Shown here in pieces: positions 61,624-64,000 of a stretch of 64,000 bases of DNA. The position numbers and the translations under genes were made by a program. The stretch lies in NCBI RefSeq assembly GCF_001307035.1, contig NZ_LKIU01000006.1, forward strand, positions 248,398-312,397, given 5' to 3'. The stretch is from Arthrobacter sp. Edens01. Its GTDB lineage: Bacteria > Actinomycetota > Actinomycetes > Actinomycetales > Micrococcaceae. Below the pieces are notes generated by a model. The model ran no database searches. It was not told where the DNA came from and saw only the letters and a program-made list of their open reading frames with translations. Each line of letters starts with the position of its first letter. Position 1 is the stretch's first letter.

Positions 61624-61881
61624 GTGCCAGAGTCCAAGTCCCGCAAGAAGCCCCCGGCAGCGACAGGAGCAGTGCCCGCCAAGGCGAAGTCCGAGCCGAA
61701 GCCGAACCCGGTCTGGTACAAGCCCGTCATGTTCGGCCTGATGATCATCGGCCTCATCTGGATCATCGTTTTCTACATCTCTGAAGGTGTTTACCCCGTC
61801 CCCGCCCTCGGGGCCGGAAACATCCTCGTGGGCTTCGGGGTCGCCATTGTGGGATTCCTGATGACCACGCGTTGGCGCTAG
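61624..61881 (+). CDS. crgA: Cell division protein CrgA
   Basis: An 85-residue membrane protein with two helices (about 34-56 and 65-82) after a basic, Lys/Pro/Ser-rich cytosolic N-terminus. KPNPVWYKPVMFGLMIIGLIWIIVFY (an N-terminal helix region about 25-50) and YPVPALGAGNILVGFG (about 56-71) match CrgA, which recruits or stabilises FtsI and inhibits FtsZ ring formation. GTG 61624 follows a strong AGGAGGAT site. It is divergent from the sortase gene across 214 bp. Confidence 0.93.
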   Translation: MPESKSRKKPPAATGAVPAKAKSEPKPNPVWYKPVMFGLMIIGLIWIIVFYISEGVYPVPALGAGNILVGFGVAIVGFLMTTRWR

Positions 61882-61901
61882 CCGACTACCGAGTCTCTTC
61901 G

Positions 61902-61939
61902 ACTCCCGGGTTGCCATGGCAGCCCGGGAGTTCTTTTTT
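61902..61939 (+). terminator. Intrinsic terminator of crgA
   Basis: ACTCCCGGGTTGCC-type arms (61902-61915 and 61917-61930) pair almost perfectly and are followed by TTCTTTTTT, a canonical rho-independent terminator 20 bases after the crgA stop. Confidence 0.9.
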
Positions 61940-62029
61940 GACCGGGGACGGGCGCACCGCCGGCTGTACCCAGACCGTCGCTGCGCGGCTGACCTCGGCA
62001 GACCGCGGACGCAGCAGTTTTTAACAGGG

Positions 62030-62501
62030 TTACCCACAGGGGTACAGGTTCTCCACACATAGTTATCCACAGGGGTGGATAACTATGTGTGTGATCTTGC
62101 AGATAGAGACACCGTGCACCTCAGTGCCGTCCCTGCCTTATCCACAGCAGCAGGTGGAAAAGCTGGGGATAAAGCGTGCTCCGTGCACAGGGGTTTATAC
62201 CCACCTTGTGCAGATAGTTATCCACAACGGTGGATAACTCTGTGGCTAGTGCGGGCCTTTTTGGCGCCAGCGCGGGGATGCGAGTTATCCACAGCTGTGG
62301 AATTACATGTGTGTAACTCATACACAGCACTGGATAACTCTGTCGAAGAGTTACCCACCGGCTGTGCACAACTTCTCAGCAGGCCTGTGGATAACATCCG
62401 CGGTCTGCCCTGTCCCTCTATCCGGCGACCGTGCAGAACACCCCCAGGATCCGAGTTACACCACTGTAAGTTATTAACAATGTGGGTATCTCTGTGGATA
62501 A
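62030..62501. other. DnaA-box cluster (origin-like or DnaA titration site)
   Basis: Six perfect copies of TTATCCACA: plus orientation at 62063-62071, 62138-62146, 62218-62226 and 62285-62293; minus orientation (TGTGGATAA) at 62386-62394 and 62493-62501. One-mismatch copies lie at 62030-62038, 62074-62082 and 62229-62237. The plus copies are all left of about 62300 and the minus copies all right of it. No dnaA or dnaN gene is in the window, so this is a box cluster rather than a proven origin. A slightly AT-rich stretch (TTATTAAC) lies near 62470. Confidence 0.85.
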
Positions 62502-62784
62502 CTGGGGGCGACCCTGTGGATGGACTGGTTGCCGCACAGCTGTGACCCGACTGCGGCGCTGCAGCATTTTTCCTCAGCGGAAGGAGAGCGCGGTCCGGCG
62601 GGGTTGTCCGCAGGAGCCGGCGTGTGTGTGGCCACGCACAGGAGAACGCCAAATAGGGCACGCCGCACGGCCGCCGGGAGCTGGACTAACTCCCGGCCGG
62701 GACGCGGGGAAAGAGTGCGGGGTAAGGTGGGAGCCGGCGCAAGGGACCGGACAAGCCGGCTGCTGGAGCCCGCCCGGAAGGCGT

Positions 62785-63633
62785 CTAAGGCTGGAAGCTG
62801 GGCGCCCAGACGAAGCTGAGAACCGCGAGCACCACTGTAATGAGGGCAAGTCCGCCGAACTGGAAGAGGGAACGACGCGGGCCCTTCGGTGCGTAGGCCA
62901 GGACGGCGCCGCAGGCTGCACCGGTTACCAGGCCGCCCAGGTGGGCCTGCCAGGAGATGCTGGGGTAGACAAAGCCAAGCACCAGGTTGATGCCGATTAG
63001 GATCAGCAGGGCTTTCACCTCACCGCCACGCTGCCGCTGGATGACGAAGAGGGCACCAAAGAGTCCGAAGATGGCTCCGGACGCACCAACTACTGCCTGC
63101 AGGCCCGGGGCAAGCATAAGCACGCCGATCGAACCGCCGAGTGCGGAGATCAGGTAAAGCAGGGTAAACCGCAGCCTGCCAAGCAGCGGTTCAAGCGACC
63201 TGCCCAGCAGCCACAGGGCATAGAGGTTAAAGGCGATGTGGAAGATGAAGCCGGGGGAGTGCAGGAAGGCGGCAGTGAGCATGCGCCACGGTTCGACTTG
63301 TGCGTAAACCGGGGCGAACCAGAACAGCTCCGTAAAGCCGGGAACAATCCATTGCAGGGCGTAGGCCACACCGCACAGGACCATGAGCGTAATGGTCACA
63401 ACGGGTTTTCCGGCACGAACCGCGCCCCCGTATTGGGTCCGGTACGCCGGGGACTGGCGGCGGCTTTCCTGAAAACAGTCAACACACTGGATGCCCACCG
63501 GTGCCGTGTGCTGGCACTCAGGACAGGCGGCACGGCCGCACCGCTGACACCTTATGTAGCTGACCCGGTCGGGGTGCCGGGGGCAGACAGGCACATCGTG
63601 GGCAGGTGTTCCGGCAGGTACTCCATAGGACAT
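62785..63633 (-). CDS. Rhomboid family intramembrane serine protease
   Basis: A 282-residue six-helix protease. The catalytic pair is Ser185 in GASGAIFG and His231 in AHLGGL. The N-terminus has a zinc-ribbon-like cluster (Cys17, Cys29, Cys32, Cys37, Cys40, then Cys50 and Cys53 in the following residues: CPRH, CQRCGRAACPEC, CVDC), a feature of actinobacterial rhomboids encoded near the kinase-division locus. It cleaves membrane proteins within helices; its substrate is unknown. ATG 63633. The cyclophilin gene lies upstream on the same strand. Confidence 0.92.
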   Translation of the reverse strand: MSYGVPAGTPAHDVPVCPRHPDRVSYIRCQRCGRAACPECQHTAPVGIQCVDCFQESRRQSPAYRTQYGGAVRAGKPVVTITLMVLCGVAYALQWIVPGFTELFWFAPVYAQVEPWRMLTAAFLHSPGFIFHIAFNLYALWLLGRSLEPLLGRLRFTLLYLISALGGSIGVLMLAPGLQAVVGASGAIFGLFGALFVIQRQRGGEVKALLILIGINLVLGFVYPSISWQAHLGGLVTGAACGAVLAYAPKGPRRSLFQFGGLALITVVLAVLSFVWAPSFQP

Positions 63634-63707
63634 GGTGTGTGTGCTCCAGGAAGTTCTAAAGAGGGATACCCCGGCCGGCGGTACCGGCCGGGGTTCCGGC
63701 GAAGCGG

Positions 63708-64000
63708 CTAGAGCTGCTCGACGGTGATGCTGTTGATAACAACATCTTCGGTCGGCTTGTCCCGCATATCGGTGGGAACGGCGTTGAGCGCGTCCACGAT
63801 TGCCTTGGACTCGTCATCGGCAACTTCACCGAAGATGGTGTGCTTGCCCTGCAGCCAGGTGGTGGGAACAGAGGTGATGAAGAACTGCGAGCCGTTGGTG
63901 CCCCGGCCCATCTGGATGCCCGCGTTCGCCATTGCCAGCTTGTACGGAGTGGCAAAGTCCAGGTCCGGGCTGATCTCGTCGTCGAACTGGTAACCCGGTC
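63708..64000 (-). CDS. Peptidyl-prolyl cis-trans isomerase, cyclophilin type (partial)
   Basis: The 3' part of a cyclophilin gene cut by the window edge; about 97 codons are visible. The reading frame continues through [14 protein letters not shown] and then [26 protein letters not shown] and the C-terminal [11 protein letters not shown]. The QFFI and HTIFGEV segments are the classic PpiA/PpiB active-site and cyclosporin-binding regions. It catalyses proline isomerisation and is a standard neighbour of the rhomboid gene in actinobacteria. Its start is outside the window. Confidence 0.93.
   Translation of the reverse strand, partial: PGYQFDDEISPDLDFATPYKLAMANAGIQMGRGTNGSQFFITSVPTTWLQGKHTIFGEVADDESKAIVDALNAVPTDMRDKPTEDVVINSITVEQL

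Larger units (their letters stand above)
61882..62784. other. Gene-free region with a DnaA-box cluster
   Basis: A 903-bp gap between crgA and the rhomboid gene. Its left end has the crgA terminator; the middle (62030-62501) holds the DnaA boxes; the right part (62525-62784) shows an eight-base stem (62673-62697) and probably control of flanking genes, but no convincing gene. I saw no small ORF with a proper ribosome site and no repeat array beyond the boxes. Confidence 0.75.

Noticed and set aside
62030-62501. Calling the DnaA-box cluster the chromosomal oriC
   Set aside because: No dnaA, dnaN or gyr genes lie beside it and there is no strong AT-rich unwinding region, so only a box cluster is claimed.
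62063-62501. Reading the repeated TTATCCACA units as a CRISPR-like array
   Set aside because: The unit is only nine bases, spacing is irregular and orientation switches; no cas gene is present.

Overview
The window looks like chromosomal DNA of a high-GC Gram-positive actinobacterium, most likely an Arthrobacter-type member of the Micrococcaceae. The grounds are the GC-rich coding sequence, many GTG/TTG starts, the FHA-phosphatase-RodA-PBP-kinase block with CrgA and a rhomboid protease, LigD plus Ku, DUF5997 and DUF2630 proteins, a SoxR of the short actinobacterial type, and a class E sortase. I saw no phage, insertion sequence, plasmid or CRISPR array. Almost every gene is intact; the one cut gene is a cyclophilin at the right edge.

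1-16.6 kb is metabolic: phosphoglucomutase, an ALDH/SDR pair, a nucleobase permease, glycerate kinase, a glycerophosphodiesterase, a three-gene membrane-lipid operon (MprF-like aminoacyl-PG synthase, exported esterase, PAP2 phosphatase), a HAD phosphatase, a PEBP protein, a PfkB kinase, an esterase and a stand-alone RelA/SpoT synthetase. 16.6-20.5 kb is a LacI-controlled dehydrogenase pair (one with an unusual N-terminal extension) and a START-fold protein. 20.5-30.9 kb carries phosphoketolase, the three-domain NHEJ ligase LigD, an NmrA/DUF2867 protein, an OafA-type acyltransferase and an L,D-transpeptidase.

31-38 kb is regulatory: a TetR/hydrolase pair with tandem operators, a LysE exporter with its LysG-type regulator, and SoxR with a flavin reductase whose promoter contains a SoxR box placed almost on the start codon. 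Ku (38.1 kb) partners LigD 12 kb away. 39.5-42.7 kb is a tightly coupled minus-strand cluster (upstream mini-ORF, acyl-CoA dehydrogenase-like protein, PIG-L deacetylase/methyltransferase fusion, glycosyltransferase) that looks like a glycoconjugate pathway I cannot name. 42.8-46.4 kb groups stress genes (DUF4383, FAD/Rieske oxidoreductase, START protein, Dps). A gluconate regulator/kinase pair and small conserved proteins follow.

50.4-61.9 kb is the actinobacterial growth and division block: fhaA-fhaB-pstP-rodA-pbpA-pknA-pknB on the plus strand, with pabA/trpG, a 59-residue membrane protein and sortase E on the minus strand, then crgA. This block usually lies near the replication origin. The 0.9 kb gap between crgA and the rhomboid gene has no gene but holds six perfect TTATCCACA DnaA boxes plus degenerate copies, arranged in two opposed groups. 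It is the most striking non-coding signal in the window.
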